Program-made: the position numbers and the translations under genes | Notes under the pieces: generated by a model | What the model was told of the DNA's origin: nothing | The model's database searches: none | The model's input: the letters and a program-made list of their open reading frames with translations, nothing else | Assembly: GCA_964473465.1 (NCBI GenBank) | Contig: CAYYPE010000001.1 | Span: 310,001 to 374,000, forward strand | Direction of reading: 5' to 3' | Length of the DNA stretch: 64,000 bases | DNA from: CALHRB01 sp964473465 | GTDB lineage: Bacteria; Bacteroidota; Ignavibacteria; Kapaibacteriales; UBA2268 | Part shown: positions 42,120-53,300 of the stretch, in pieces | How positions within the stretch are numbered: the first letter of the stretch is position 1 | How the letters are laid out: each line of letters begins with the position of its first letter

Positions 42120-43829
42120 TTAAGTTTCTACATCATCATTTTTGATGTATGTCAAAAGTTCAAATTTTTCTCTGAATTGATTGAAAACTGAATCTGGTGT
42201 GTCTCCATTAATATAAATTAACTCACAATCTGACTGATTTCGGTAAACCCATGAGTTAATAATTCTAAGCTCATTGGCTTCCTGTTTGTTTAAAGTTAAA
42301 TTTCCGTTTTGACCATTATAATATATATTGTGTATCAGACTATGAACAAAATCCTCCTGAATATCTGAATTATTCAGGATAATCTGATTAACAAGTTTAC
42401 CATATTTGATAAAAAGACAATCTAATTTATCAATGGAGTTTGTTTTGTGCAAAATAATGATGTTATTATTATTGACCGAAACCGGAAACAAATTTTTTTT
42501 CTGAAAGAGTTTCTTCAATTCCGTAATCTGATTTTTAATCAGGGAGGCTTTTTCAAAATCTAATTTATCAGAGTAATCGAGCATTTTATGTTCGAGTTGT
42601 TTGACAATTCCATCGGAAAAACCTCCGAGAAAATATCTTACTTTGCTTACTTCTTCAAGGTATTCTTCTTCTGATATGATAGCGGAGCAAGGAGCCTCAC
42701 ACCTCTCAATCTGATAATAAAAACAATTTTTGTGATCAATATTCGGAGAGAGAGGGTTATCGCATTTGATTAATTTAAATTTTTTATTTATAGATTCAAG
42801 GATTTCATTGACGAAAATGGAACTGCTGAAAGGACCAAAGTACTCAGAAGAGTCATTATCAACTTCAAATGATAATTCAATTCTGGGAAATTTGTCTCCA
42901 GACGTAAGTTTAATGAAAGGGAATGACTTATCTCTTTTGTCTAAAGTATTATATGGTGGTTTTAGCTCCTTAATTTTCGTAGACTCCTTGATTAAAGCCA
43001 TAAGTTCACTGCCGGTTTCTTCCCAAACGAGAAAATGGGAAAGCTTGAGCATTTCAGAAATTTTTCTTGATGTATATGGTTCATTGTTGAAATAAGAATT
43101 TACCCTGTCTTTTAATGATTTTGCTTTACCTATATATAATATGTTTTTGAATTTATCAAGAAAATAGTAAATACCCGGAGTTTCGGGCAATTGTTGAAGT
43201 TGATTTTCGAGTCGCTTGAAAACATTCAAAGGGGTTTTGTAATTGTAGATTTTTTTATTCTGGAACTTAAGAAGTTCATCAATATGGGCGATATTATGCT
43301 CTCGTTCAGCGATTTCGAGTAGTTCAATGAGAATCTGAGCAGTTGCGAGGGCATCGCCCAAAGCTCGATGTCTGCCATTAACAGTGATGTTAAAATGATT
43401 TGCAAGGGAGCCAACATTTTTCTTTAAGTTCTTTCTTAATAACCTTCTTGAAAGTTTAAGAGTGCAAAGTCTCTTCAACTCAGGGGGTTCAAGATTACAT
43501 CTTAAAAAGGTATTCAGAACAAAAGCCCAATCAAATTGAGCATTATGGGCAACAAAAACTGCATAATCCTGCTTGAAATAATTTTGAAGTTCATAAAATA
43601 CTTCTTCGGCTTCAAGAGCAGTGAAGACCATTTCGTTTGAAATACCTGTCATTTTACTTATGAAAGGAGGTATAAACTGATGTGGATTTACTAAGGAGGT
43701 GTATGTTGATACAATTTCACCACCAATAGTTGTAACGCAACCGATATCAATAATCCTTTCATTGATTGGATTTCCGCCAGTTGTTTCGACATCTACTACA
43801 ATAAATGGTATATCCCAGATTGACTTCAT
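42120..43829 (-). CDS. DnaQ-like exonuclease fused to the N-terminal half of UvrC
   Basis: The 569-residue protein joins two nucleases. Residues 1-175 are a DEDDh 3'-5' exonuclease like DNA polymerase III epsilon: Asp13 and Glu15 (VVDVETTGG), Asp100 (AHNAQFDWAF), His154 and Asp159 (GRHRALGDA). Residues about 215-300 are a GIY-YIG nuclease (PGIYYFLDKF, ILYIGKAK, Arg242, Glu275). Next is the UvrC cluster region with Cys356, Cys369, Cys377 and Cys381 (CDNPL... CFYYQIERCEAPC), then a UVR helical segment near residues 400-450, the site that binds UvrB. The C-terminal RNase H-like nuclease of full UvrC is absent, like the Cho nuclease. Similar fusions are known in Bacteroidota and actinobacteria. 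It probably helps excision repair by making the 3' incision, and the exonuclease may clean ends. Confidence 0.9.
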   Translation of the reverse strand: MKSIWDIPFIVVDVETTGGNPINERIIDIGCVTTIGGEIVSTYTSLVNPHQFIPPFISKMTGISNEMVFTALEAEEVFYELQNYFKQDYAVFVAHNAQFDWAFVLNTFLRCNLEPPELKRLCTLKLSRRLLRKNLKKNVGSLANHFNITVNGRHRALGDALATAQILIELLEIAEREHNIAHIDELLKFQNKKIYNYKTPLNVFKRLENQLQQLPETPGIYYFLDKFKNILYIGKAKSLKDRVNSYFNNEPYTSRKISEMLKLSHFLVWEETGSELMALIKESTKIKELKPPYNTLDKRDKSFPFIKLTSGDKFPRIELSFEVDNDSSEYFGPFSSSIFVNEILESINKKFKLIKCDNPLSPNIDHKNCFYYQIERCEAPCSAIISEEEYLEEVSKVRYFLGGFSDGIVKQLEHKMLDYSDKLDFEKASLIKNQITELKKLFQKKNLFPVSVNNNNIIILHKTNSIDKLDCLFIKYGKLVNQIILNNSDIQEDFVHSLIHNIYYNGQNGNLTLNKQEANELRIINSWVYRNQSDCELIYINGDTPDSVFNQFREKFELLTYIKNDDVET

Positions 43830-43924
43830 TGTATTGGATAATAAAACCGACCCCTAATTTAAGAAATAATATTGTTTTGTTTTCAAGATTTTTAAAATTC
43901 TGTTGTCTTTACTGTTAAGAATTA

Positions 43925-44578
43925 TTAAGGATTCGGGGTTGTTTTTGCTTGTGTATCAGATTCAACACTGTGTAATAAATCTGACAAGGAATTAACACTA
44001 TTAATATGATAAACATTTAGCCCAACCCTTCTTGCTCCATCAATGTTTTTAATAAAATCATCAATAAATAAAGTTTTTGATGGAATTAGAGAGTGCTTTT
44101 CAATGATGTAGTTGTAAGATGCAGGGTCAGGCTTTCTGAGGCCTATCCTGAAAGAAAAGAAGCATTCATCGAAAAGCCCGAACAATTCTGTGCATTCAGG
44201 ATAGAACTTTGTGTAATGAATTTCACTGGTATTGCTAAATAGGAAAATTTTTCCATACTTTTTAAATCTTTTGATAATCTCAATTGAATTATCATATAAT
44301 CCTATGAGTGTTTCGTTCCAGATGGAAATAAGATCTTCATTTGATACACTAAGGCTGAATTCTGCTTTGAGTTTCTCAAGAAAAAATTCTGTAGAAATCT
44401 TACCACATTCGTAATCATTAAAAAGCTTATGATTGCTGTAATCCTGATATATCCCTTGTTCTCTGATGGAGGGATTCGAGCTGAGCTTACATATATTTTT
44501 AATGGATATCTGTGTATCAATCTGATATAAAACACCACCGAAATCGAATATAAAGTTATCAATATTTGTATTATTCAT
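43925..44578 (-). CDS. HAD-superfamily (IA) hydrolase
   Basis: The 217-residue protein has HAD motifs in order: motif I DNFIFDFGGVL (nucleophile Asp; the usual second Asp is Gly, as in the FDxGGVL group), motif II LFSNTSEIH, motif III Lys in IGLRKPDP, and motif IV FIDDFIKNIDGAR. The cap is the helical IA type. Such enzymes are mostly sugar-phosphate or nucleotide phosphatases; the substrate is unknown. It lies 3 bases after rsmB in the same operon. Confidence 0.85.
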   Translation of the reverse strand: MNNTNIDNFIFDFGGVLYQIDTQISIKNICKLSSNPSIREQGIYQDYSNHKLFNDYECGKISTEFFLEKLKAEFSLSVSNEDLISIWNETLIGLYDNSIEIIKRFKKYGKIFLFSNTSEIHYTKFYPECTELFGLFDECFFSFRIGLRKPDPASYNYIIEKHSLIPSKTLFIDDFIKNIDGARRVGLNVYHINSVNSLSDLLHSVESDTQAKTTPNP

Positions 44579-44581
44579 TAA

Positions 44582-46138
44582 TTAATCCTTTTTGAATCTT
44601 GCAATAAAAAAACCGTCACAATTGTGCAATGACGGAAGAAGAGTGATTTTATATGTGTCAGTTCCCGTGAAATGTATATTAATACCAAATTTAGAAAAAG
44701 GCTCAATAAGGCTGTCAGGTTTGAAATCCGGGTGATTATCGAGGAAACTTGCAACTATGTCATCATTTTCCTGACTCATAATAGAGCAGGTTGAATAAAC
44801 CATTATACCACCGGGTTTTACAAATTTAGAATAATACATAATGAGTTTCAACTGTTTTCTGGAGTGCTTTTCCAGAAGATCGCTGGTCAATCGCCATTTT
44901 GTTAATGGAAGCCTTCTTGAGGTTCCCATTCCAGAGCAAGGAGCATCAATCAGGACAAAATCGAATGTTCCTTTTAAATTATCAGGAAGGATGCCATTCT
45001 TATCGAAAAGAGTTTCAATAGAATTGAAGCGATGCTTATTAGCTCTTTTTCTGAGTTCTTTAAGTCTTAAAAAATCAGTATCGAAGGCAATAATTTTACC
45101 TGAATCTTGCTGAATATCTGCAATATGAAGAGTCTTTCCGCCAGCTCCTGCACAGGCGTCAAGGACAATGGACTTTTTTTCGGGAGCCAATGCAAATGAT
45201 ATTAACTGACTTCCCTCGTCCTGGACTTCAAAAAAACCATCTTTGAATAATGGATTTACGTTCAATTGAACTCTTTTTTCAAGAATCAAAGCCGAAGGTG
45301 AAAGTTTTGATTCAGAAACATTAATATTATTTGATTTCAAGTGGTTGCTTACAATTTCTTTATTCTGTATGAATTGATTTACTCTGATAGAAGTTGGGGC
45401 TTGTTCTTTGAAAGCATTACATAAATTCATCACAAACTCGGTGCTTTCATAAGTGTTTATTAGATTGTCAATTATCCAGAGCGGCATGCAGGAATATGTT
45501 GCAAAAGCTATCTTCTCATCATTGCTGAAATTACTGTAATTTCTCTTTGAGAGAGTCTTTGAAATTCTTTTGAGTTCAGAAAAAACTGAAGAAATGCTTT
45601 CATAAATATTGACAGCGATATTATAATTTACATCGGCAAATAAACAAATGGAGTAGATTATTTCATTTTTTAGACTAACTGAATCATTGTAAAGTAAATT
45701 TAAATTGTCAAGTATTAATTTGCCTGAACTTCCAAGATGATTTTCATGGATAAGTGCTGCAGTAGAAGCTATAAGGAGTTTATACCAATTCTGTTTGAAC
45801 CTCTCAAAATAAATTTTATCAGACATTATAAGACAATAAGCAAATGAAATTGATTGGTCATAGGAAGAAATATCAGAAAAAAGATATTGGGAATCAAGAT
45901 TACTATAATCGTCCAAAAGAAAGTCTTTCAGGGTTAATTCCATACAGTAAGCAGAAGCAGATAAATTACGAAGTGTTGCAAAAACTATATCAGATATAAA
46001 TTTTCTTTCTTTGCTACCAATATATTTCTTTTGACGTAAGTATTCAGAAACCAATGAGTCTGTTGATTTATTTGATTTTAGAGCAATTAATAATAACTCT
46101 CCAGAATGAGAAATTAAAGTTTCTAATTTCATAAACAA
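44582..46138 (-). CDS. rsmB: 16S rRNA m5C967-type methyltransferase (RsmB/Nol1/Nop2/Sun family)
   Basis: The 518-residue protein has an N-terminal NusB-like region (about residues 1-190) and a C-terminal SAM-dependent RNA m5C methyltransferase domain: VLDACAGAGGKTLHIADI (SAM binding), VLIDAPCSGMGTSRRLP (first catalytic Cys), and MVYSTCSIMSQENDDIV (second Cys). The two Cys of m5C methyltransferases are both present. The family methylates C967 of 16S rRNA, though close relatives act elsewhere. A very good promoter lies only about 20 bases upstream. Confidence 0.88.
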   Translation of the reverse strand: MFMKLETLISHSGELLLIALKSNKSTDSLVSEYLRQKKYIGSKERKFISDIVFATLRNLSASAYCMELTLKDFLLDDYSNLDSQYLFSDISSYDQSISFAYCLIMSDKIYFERFKQNWYKLLIASTAALIHENHLGSSGKLILDNLNLLYNDSVSLKNEIIYSICLFADVNYNIAVNIYESISSVFSELKRISKTLSKRNYSNFSNDEKIAFATYSCMPLWIIDNLINTYESTEFVMNLCNAFKEQAPTSIRVNQFIQNKEIVSNHLKSNNINVSESKLSPSALILEKRVQLNVNPLFKDGFFEVQDEGSQLISFALAPEKKSIVLDACAGAGGKTLHIADIQQDSGKIIAFDTDFLRLKELRKRANKHRFNSIETLFDKNGILPDNLKGTFDFVLIDAPCSGMGTSRRLPLTKWRLTSDLLEKHSRKQLKLIMYYSKFVKPGGIMVYSTCSIMSQENDDIVASFLDNHPDFKPDSLIEPFSKFGINIHFTGTDTYKITLLPSLHNCDGFFIARFKKD

Positions 46139-46158
46139 TTTAAATGGAAAAGAAAAGT

Positions 46159-46190
46159 CAAATTTAAATTGTTTTTGCTACTAAATCAAA
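46159..46190 (-). promoter_or_regulatory. Bacteroidota-type promoter of rsmB
   Basis: On the minus strand TTTG (46190-46187), a 20-base spacer and TAAATTTG (46166-46159) match the consensus exactly. The start would be near 46152, leaving a leader of only about 13 bases before the ATG at 46138. Confidence 0.7.
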
Positions 46191-46589
46191 AAGAAACATA
46201 AAAACAAGTTAAAAAAGGGATGGATAATAGAAGTATTTTAATGATTTATAAAGAAATTATAAAAATTATATAATAATTTTTTGGAAAATAATGCAATGGT
46301 AGTTATTTTTACACTTGCAGCATTAATAAGTTTCACAAAAAAGGCAAATAATAAGATAAGACCAATTTTTATTAAGATAAAGAAATAATTTTTTTGAAAA
46401 TATAATATTAAATAATAGTATTTTCTGTTCCAGAAATGATAAATAACTTATTAAATGGGGATAATTAGCATAGAAAACGTAATAAATACAAAAAATAATA
46501 TTTTATTTAGTGGAAAAACTTTTTTGAATTTTAAGATTAAAAGTTGTATTTTAGTTTTTATGTAAAATGTAAAAGTATGTTTTTCATAA

Positions 46590-46623
46590 TTTGAGGGAAG
46601 ATTTATTTGGCATATATTTTGCA
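46590..46623 (+). promoter_or_regulatory. Candidate sigma-54 promoter (overlapping a Bacteroidota-like -7 box)
   Basis: TTGGCA (46607-46612) and TTGCA (46619-46623) have the spacing of the sigma-54 -24/-12 boxes: GG at 46609-46610 and GC at 46621-46622, 12 bases apart, with 6 bases between TGGCA and TTGCA. An alternative reading is a Bacteroidota-type promoter, TTTG (46590-46593), 21 bases and TATTTTG (46615-46621), one base short of TAnnTTTG. The start would be near 46634, leaving a leader of about 110 bases. Confidence 0.55.
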
Positions 46624-46653
46624 GTTTAGAATTGATTGTGAAATATAACTTGA

Positions 46654-46680
46654 AATGTGTGCAACAAATTGCACAACATT
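46654..46680. promoter_or_regulatory. Dyad in the leader of the surface locus
   Basis: TGTGCAA (46658-46664), a 4-base loop and TTGCACA (46669-46675) form a perfect 7-bp hairpin, nested in a wider imperfect dyad (AATGT at 46654-46658 and ACATT at 46676-46680). It is 21-47 bases after the predicted start site, so it may be an operator or an RNA structure. Confidence 0.55.
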
Positions 46681-46741
46681 GTTATTTGATATTTGGTTGA
46701 AAATTAGTTTATATTAAAACATAGTTTTTAGGAGTTTTATT

Positions 46742-47323
46742 ATGAAGAAAAGCATGATATACCTGTTGCTAATCGGACTTTTGGCCGCTTTCTCAGGTAG
46801 AGAGCTACTTGCTCAATACAAAATTGAGCGATGGGTGTTAGGTTCAGGTGGTATGGTGGAAGCCAAGAGTACCACGCACACTGTATCTGGTATGCTTGGT
46901 CAGATTGCCATAGAGAAAAGGTCTGGTACTTTCAATGGCAAAATGATTGATGTGTATCAAGGTTTCTGGGTTCCGATGGGAGTTGTAACCGATGTAGATA
47001 ACGAACCCAGATTTGATAATGCCTCGTTGTCTAACTTTCCAAACCCGGTTTCGAATCTAACAACAATAAGATTCGAAGTTCCAACATTCAGTTATGTAAC
47101 ATTGAAGGTTTATGATGTTGTTGGAAATGTTGTTAAAGTTTTGTTCGACGGATATTCAGATTCTGGCGCTCAGGATGTTTCCTGGGATACACGAGATAAT
47201 TCTGGATTGGAAGTGTCCTCAGGTTCATATCTATATGAGTTATCGGTAAATCCCGCACAGATGGCTGGGGAGTCCGATATTAAGCCATTTACATTAAGAA
47301 ATATAATGGTCATCACTCGTTAA
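46742..47323 (+). CDS. Secreted protein with T9SS sorting/FlgD-Ig-like C-terminus
   Basis: The 193-residue protein has a signal peptide (SMIYLLLIGLLAAFSGRELLAQ) and a short N-terminal region (VLGSGGMVEAKSTTHTVSGMLGQ) of a type found in small secreted proteins of this group. The C-terminus (about residues 95-193) is FlgD-Ig/T9SS sorting-like: SLSNFPNPVSNLTTIRFEVP, VTLKVYDVVGNVV, VSWDTRDNSG, GSYLYELSV. It heads the surface locus; the fibre gene starts 70 bases on with no terminator between, so they may be one transcript. Function unknown; perhaps an adaptor or a first-exported partner. Confidence 0.8.
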   Translation: MKKSMIYLLLIGLLAAFSGRELLAQYKIERWVLGSGGMVEAKSTTHTVSGMLGQIAIEKRSGTFNGKMIDVYQGFWVPMGVVTDVDNEPRFDNASLSNFPNPVSNLTTIRFEVPTFSYVTLKVYDVVGNVVKVLFDGYSDSGAQDVSWDTRDNSGLEVSSGSYLYELSVNPAQMAGESDIKPFTLRNIMVITR

Positions 47324-47393
47324 TTAGTTGAAAATTTTGAAAAAGAAAGTTAATAAATATTATTTATTTTGTATAACCGTTTAGGAGTAATTA

Positions 47394-50300
47394 ATGATGA
47401 AGAAGGTTTTACTTCTCAGCCTAATAGTTCTGATAAGTTTGATTGCTACTCCGTTTAGCAACGTTTTCGCACAGTTGCCAAAACAATTATCGTGGCAAGG
47501 TTTTGTGCGTGATAACAACAACGCAGCTTTGAATCAATCGGTACCAATGACATTTGCCATTTATGAGCAAGAATTTGGCGGTTCACCGATTTGGTTAGAA
47601 GTGCAGGAAGTTTCGGCAATAAATGGATATGTCAATGTTTATCTTGGCAAACAAAATCCATTGAATTTACCCTTCGACAAACAGTATTGGTTGCAAATTA
47701 CCGTTGGTAACGGTAATCCGATGCCAAGAACAGCTTTAACACCTGTCCCTTATGCTTTGAAAGCATTGAATGCACCCCCCGATGGACCTGCAGGTGGTGA
47801 TTTAACAGGTGATTATCCAAATCCATCAATTCGTGATGGTGCAGTAACACAGGCAAAATTGGATCCCAACGTACAGGCATTCCCAAGAGGGCCTGCAGGT
47901 GGCGATCTTGATGGTTCATATCCAAATCCGACAATTAAGCCATCAGCCGTTATTAGGAATATCACACCCGGTTCAATTACACAAGACAAACTTGCTCCAA
48001 ACGTTACAGTTCCTCCAAGTGGTCCTGCAAGTGGAGATTTGACCGGTGTCTATCCTGATCCTTTGATTGCTCCTGGAGCAGTTAAAACTGACAGGATTTT
48101 CAATGGTGCTGTTACAACAATCAAATTGGCCGATGGCGCAGTTACTACTGCTAAAATCGCTGATTTATCAGTAACAAACGGCAAACTTGCTCCAAATTCT
48201 GTCACAACAGACAAGATTGTTAACGGAACAATTTTACTCGAAGATTTAAACACAGAAGTTCATGACTGGTTTGTTAACTGGGGCGATTCAGCTGGCGGTG
48301 ATTTATACGGAACATACCACAATCCTCAGGTTGGCGGTTTGAGAAATGTTCCAATCAATGCCACACCAGCAACAAATGGTCAGGTTTACATGTATGATGG
48401 AAATACAAACCAATGGGTTGCCACAACGCTTGCACAAGATGTTGTTGGTGCCTTCAATAATAATCAGGTAAGAAGATTCTGGAACATTCCTTTATCAGCC
48501 CAACCAACTCAAACAGGTCAGGCATATATATATGATGGTGTTTTGAATCAATGGGCTCCCGGTGGTGCAACATTGGGCGATGTTCAGGGGTTATTCAATG
48601 ACCTCCAGATTCAACCCAGTACTGTTGGTGTTCCTGAATTATTTGCTACCAAAGTTTCAGGCGTTCCAACAGGTAAACCAAACAGCACAGCATGGAATGG
48701 TTCATTTTTATATTATGCTTATGATGCAACAGCTCCAGAAAGATTAACTTATTCAGCTCCAGCAGTTGATCAAACATCACCAGTCTGGGATGCAGTTAAT
48801 CAAACATTTGTTTGGGGAACACCAGTAGTAAATGTACGTGCTCCTTCGCTTCAGGGAACAGGTTCTGTAGCTGATCCAATCCATATAAACAGAAGTGCAG
48901 CATTCGTTCCTGCTGATGGTGCTGTCCTCTATTTCGATGGAACACCCGGAGTTGGTGAATGGCAAGCATCAAAAGTAAAGCCAAACAACTTACATACAAC
49001 AAATACAGCAAACATTTCAACAGATGGTTATGTTCTTACATGGAACAATACAACTGGTGCTATGGAATGGTCAGTTCCAGCAGCAACTGTTATAACATCA
49101 ATGCCCGTAGTTGGTAATGGTTCAGCTGCTCAGCCAGTTACTCTTTCTACCGATGCAACTTTTGTTGCTCCGGATGATGTTTTACTATTTGACGGTACAG
49201 CATGGGATGGAAGCAAATTAACAACAGCCAATTTCTTCCCAGCAAGCACAGATCTTGAAGTTATCGGTGCTCCTAATGCTATTTGGCCTGGTCAAGTTCT
49301 TGGTGTTGATGATGTTACAGGAACAACAGTTGTATGGAAAGACCCGGCAACAACCGATAACAATACATTAGAAGGTACAGGCGTTCCTTCAAATCCATTG
49401 CAGGTGAAAGCTGCTGGAATCACAGGCTACCACATTGCAAATCAAACAATTCTTCCACAGAACATTGCTCCCGGACCAAACGGTAAAGCATTGGTTTCTT
49501 CAGGTGGTGCAGTTGTTTGGGGGACACCTCAAATTTTCACAGCCAGCCCAATAGTTGGCGACGGTTCATCTGCCGCAACAGCAATCACATTGAATAAATC
49601 TGGCGTTGGTGCCAATGATTTATATTATTTCGATGGAACAGATTGGGTCCCCGGAAAGATTGCAACTGCTATGATAGTTGACGGTGCAGTAACTTCGCAG
49701 AAAATTGCTGATGGAACAATCGTAACAGCCGATTTGGCAGACGGTGCAGTAAACAGTGCAAAGATTCTTGACAATTCTGTTACAACTGATGATATTACAG
49801 ATGGTACAATAGCAACAGTTGATATTGCAAATAATGCAGTAACAACTCAAAAAATAGCTCCATCTGCTAATATTAACCAATTCTTGGTTACCGATAATCT
49901 TGGTAATTCAAATTGGGCGGCATTTAACAAATCGAGCAAATTCAGCGGTGATGGTGTTACTTCACCTCTTGATATCGCAGCTGGTGCAATTACATCAACT
50001 GAATTAGCTGATGGTGCTGTAACAAGTGCCAAAATAGCCAACGGTACTATATTAAATGAAGACTTAGCAGCAAATTCAGTTAATTCATCAAATATAGTTG
50101 ATGGTTCAATTGTTGATGCTGATGTTAATTCAGCTGCAGCAATTGCTGGAACTAAAATTGACCCGAACTTTGGCTCACAAAATGTTGCAACAACTGGGAC
50201 ATTGGCAGCTGGTGCCACAACTATTACCGGAAATCTCACTTTAAACGGTAATGTTCTTGGTGCTAATAATATCGTTCTTGATGGCGATGCAGCAGGCGGT

Positions 50301-53300
50301 GACTTAGCAGGCACTTATCCCAATCCGACAATTGCTCCCGGTGCAGTAGATTTAACAAACCTTGCTCCTGGAACAACAAATGGTCAAATTATCTGGTGGG
50401 ATAACGTAGCAACAGCATGGCAGCTCTCCGGAACAACAGCTCCAACAGACGGACAGGTTCTCAAATGGGCAGCAGTTCCCGGTCAGGTTGAATGGGCACA
50501 GGATGGATTAACAATTCCATGGGCCTATTCAAATGCTCATACAACAACTATGTTTTCATTGGAAAATACAGCTGCAGCAGCTGGAACTATCATCAATGCA
50601 AATATGAATACCGGCGATGGTACAGGCGGTGTTCCAATGGTTACATTCGATGGCGGTAATACAGGCGAAGCAACCGTATCAATCACAAGAACTGCCCAAA
50701 CAGGAGTTGGAAATGGTGCATTGAATGTAACAACCAACTTTGACCAATTGAATGCAAATTCTGGTGCAGTAAATATAGTTCAAACAGTTAATAACGTTGA
50801 CCCATATAATACATGGGGCTTAATGGTAACTAACACTGTTGCTACAACACCAGCCGCAACACCAAATACTCTTATCCACAGAGCTGGTTGGTTTGCTTCA
50901 GATGTTGACAAAGGTAATGGTGTTGGACTTGATGTAAGCTCAATCAATGGAACACAAAATATCGGTGTTTTAGCACAGGTTAATACAACAGCATTCCCAT
51001 CATTAGTCGCAGGTGCAGATGTTGGAGCATACATTAATAACCCAGGTGGAACTACACTTGATTGGGGTGCCGCAATTTATGCTGCTGGAGCTGGTGAAGG
51101 TGCATATATACAATCAGGTACAGGTAGAGCAGTCAATGCTTTCAATAACAGCACAACAAATCCTACAATTCAAACAATTAATGGTGCTTCTGGTTCTGCT
51201 TTATGGGCAATTTCATCTCCCGCTAATGGTACCACTGACAATAATTATGTAGCAGTAGTTAGAAATAACAGTGGATCCAACGGCAGAACAATGTTGATTG
51301 AAGGTTATACAAATGCTGGTGGTGCAATTCCAGCCCTTGATAATAATGGTGCAACATTTACTGATGCAAATGACGCTGTGGTTGTTATTAGAAATACAAA
51401 TGCTACTTTGGCAAATAGCTCTAACTTACTTGCTTTGAAGACATATGGATCAATTCAAGCAAACTCATCAATCGCAGGTAATACAATCGTTGGTTTCAAT
51501 GATATTTATGTAGGAGATCCCAACGGTATATATCAGCAATTTACTCCTCCAGGAGCTGCTGGTGACCCAGTCGAAGTAAACGGTATGCCCGGCTTTGACG
51601 GTAGAATGAAAATTAACGGTACTCTTGATATTTTCCCACCGCCAATACCCGGACCAACAGATTCAAGATGGGAATTCAGAGTTGTTGGCGATGCTCAGAT
51701 TGATGGTGTTTTGAATGCAGGTCTAATCTTTGGATCGTTAGCTTTACCACAAGACAATATCTTTCTTGGTGATAACACAAATACTGCCGATAAGGTTGTT
51801 TTACCATCAGGTGATGTTTTGAATGATGTTTTAATTACATGGCAGAGTGCTGGTAACGGTCGTGCACAGGTAAGAAGTGTCAGACCTGCTGCAGGTACAT
51901 CAATCATTACTGCAATTAATGATGCCGGTACAGTTGGAACAATTAACTTGAACAGAATTCAAACCGGTGCAGCAGATCAATTCTTAGTAAATAACGCTGG
52001 TACTAATGTTTGGCAGGCATTAAATATAAATGCTACATTAACTGGCAACGGAGTTGGAACTGCTCTCGGAATAAATCTGGCAAATCCAAATACATGGACT
52101 GGAACACAAACATTCAGTGCAGCTGGAAATGGTATCGTTGTAACAACAAACGCGCAGTTTGACGGCGATGTTACTCTTGGTAATGCAAATACAGATAATG
52201 TTGTATTCAACGCTGACGTTAATTCAAACATCATTCCTAACACTGATAATGTTTTTGATTTAGGTTCAGGAGCTCAGAGATGGCATGACATATTCTATGG
52301 TGGTACTCTAGCAGGCGGTGCAGCAAGCTTCTCAAGCTTAACTGTTACTGGTACATCTGACTTACAAGGACAAATCATTAATTCAACTGCCAATAATGGT
52401 GGTGCTGTATATGTAAATGACTTATTTACAGCTACAGGACCCGTTGTACATCAAAGCACAACCGATTTACAGCAATCAGTCTTTAACTCAACTGCTAACA
52501 ACGGTGGTGCTGTTCATGTTAATGATTTATTGACGGTAGTTGGTGCAACAGATTTGCAAAGTACACTTAATGTAACTGGTGTTGCAACTTTCCAAAGCAC
52601 TATTGATGCACAACAATCAATAACTAACTCAACTGGCAACAATGGTGGAGCAGTTCATATTAACGATGCATTTACAGTTGCTGCATTCCCAACAACATTG
52701 AACGGATCATTGACAGTTGTTGGTACATCCGACTTACAGCAATCAATATCTAACACCACTGGCAATAATGGTGGTGCTGTATATGTAAATGACTTATTCA
52801 CAGTTGTTAATGCCACAACATTACAGGGTACATTAGACGCACAGCAAGCCATATCAAATTCAACCGCAAATAACGGTGGCGCTGTTTATGTAAATGACTT
52901 GTTCACAGTTGTTAATGCCACAACATTACAAGGTACATTAGATGCACAGCAAGCCATATCAAATTCAACCGCAAATAACGGTGGCAATGTTTATGTTAAT
53001 GATGGCTTCCAGGTTACCGGAGCTGCTTTATTTGACGGTGATGTTACTCTTGGAAATGCAAATACAGATAATGTTGTATTCACTGCAGATGTTAATTCAA
53101 ACATCATTCCAAATACTGACAATACCTATGATCTTGGTTCAGCTGCACAAAGATGGAGAGATATTTACTGGGGTGGATCACTATTTGGTGGCGATGCAGT
53201 ATTTAACAACCTTCAAGTTAATAACAATACTGACTTGAGAGGAAATATCTTCAATACATCAATAAGCACACCAGCAACACCATTGACATTTGCAGATGAC

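Larger units (their letters stand above)
46139..46741. other. Intergenic region before the surface locus
   Basis: This 603-base AT-rich gap separates rsmB and the surface-protein locus. It holds the rsmB promoter at its left end and a sigma-54-like promoter with a dyad on its right. A small open frame at 46296-46388 (MVVIFTLAALISFTKK then a basic end, 30 residues) is hydrophobic and could be a tiny membrane peptide, but it lacks a good ribosome binding site and is not called. No terminator or RNA gene was found. Confidence 0.5.

Noticed and set aside
46296..46388. Hydrophobic 30-residue open frame in the gap before the surface locus
   Set aside because: No good ribosome binding site, no homologue recognised, and the length is common by chance.
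52342..53010. CRISPR-like spaced repeats
   Set aside because: The units are in frame, encode a repeated protein motif and have no constant short repeat with unique spacers.
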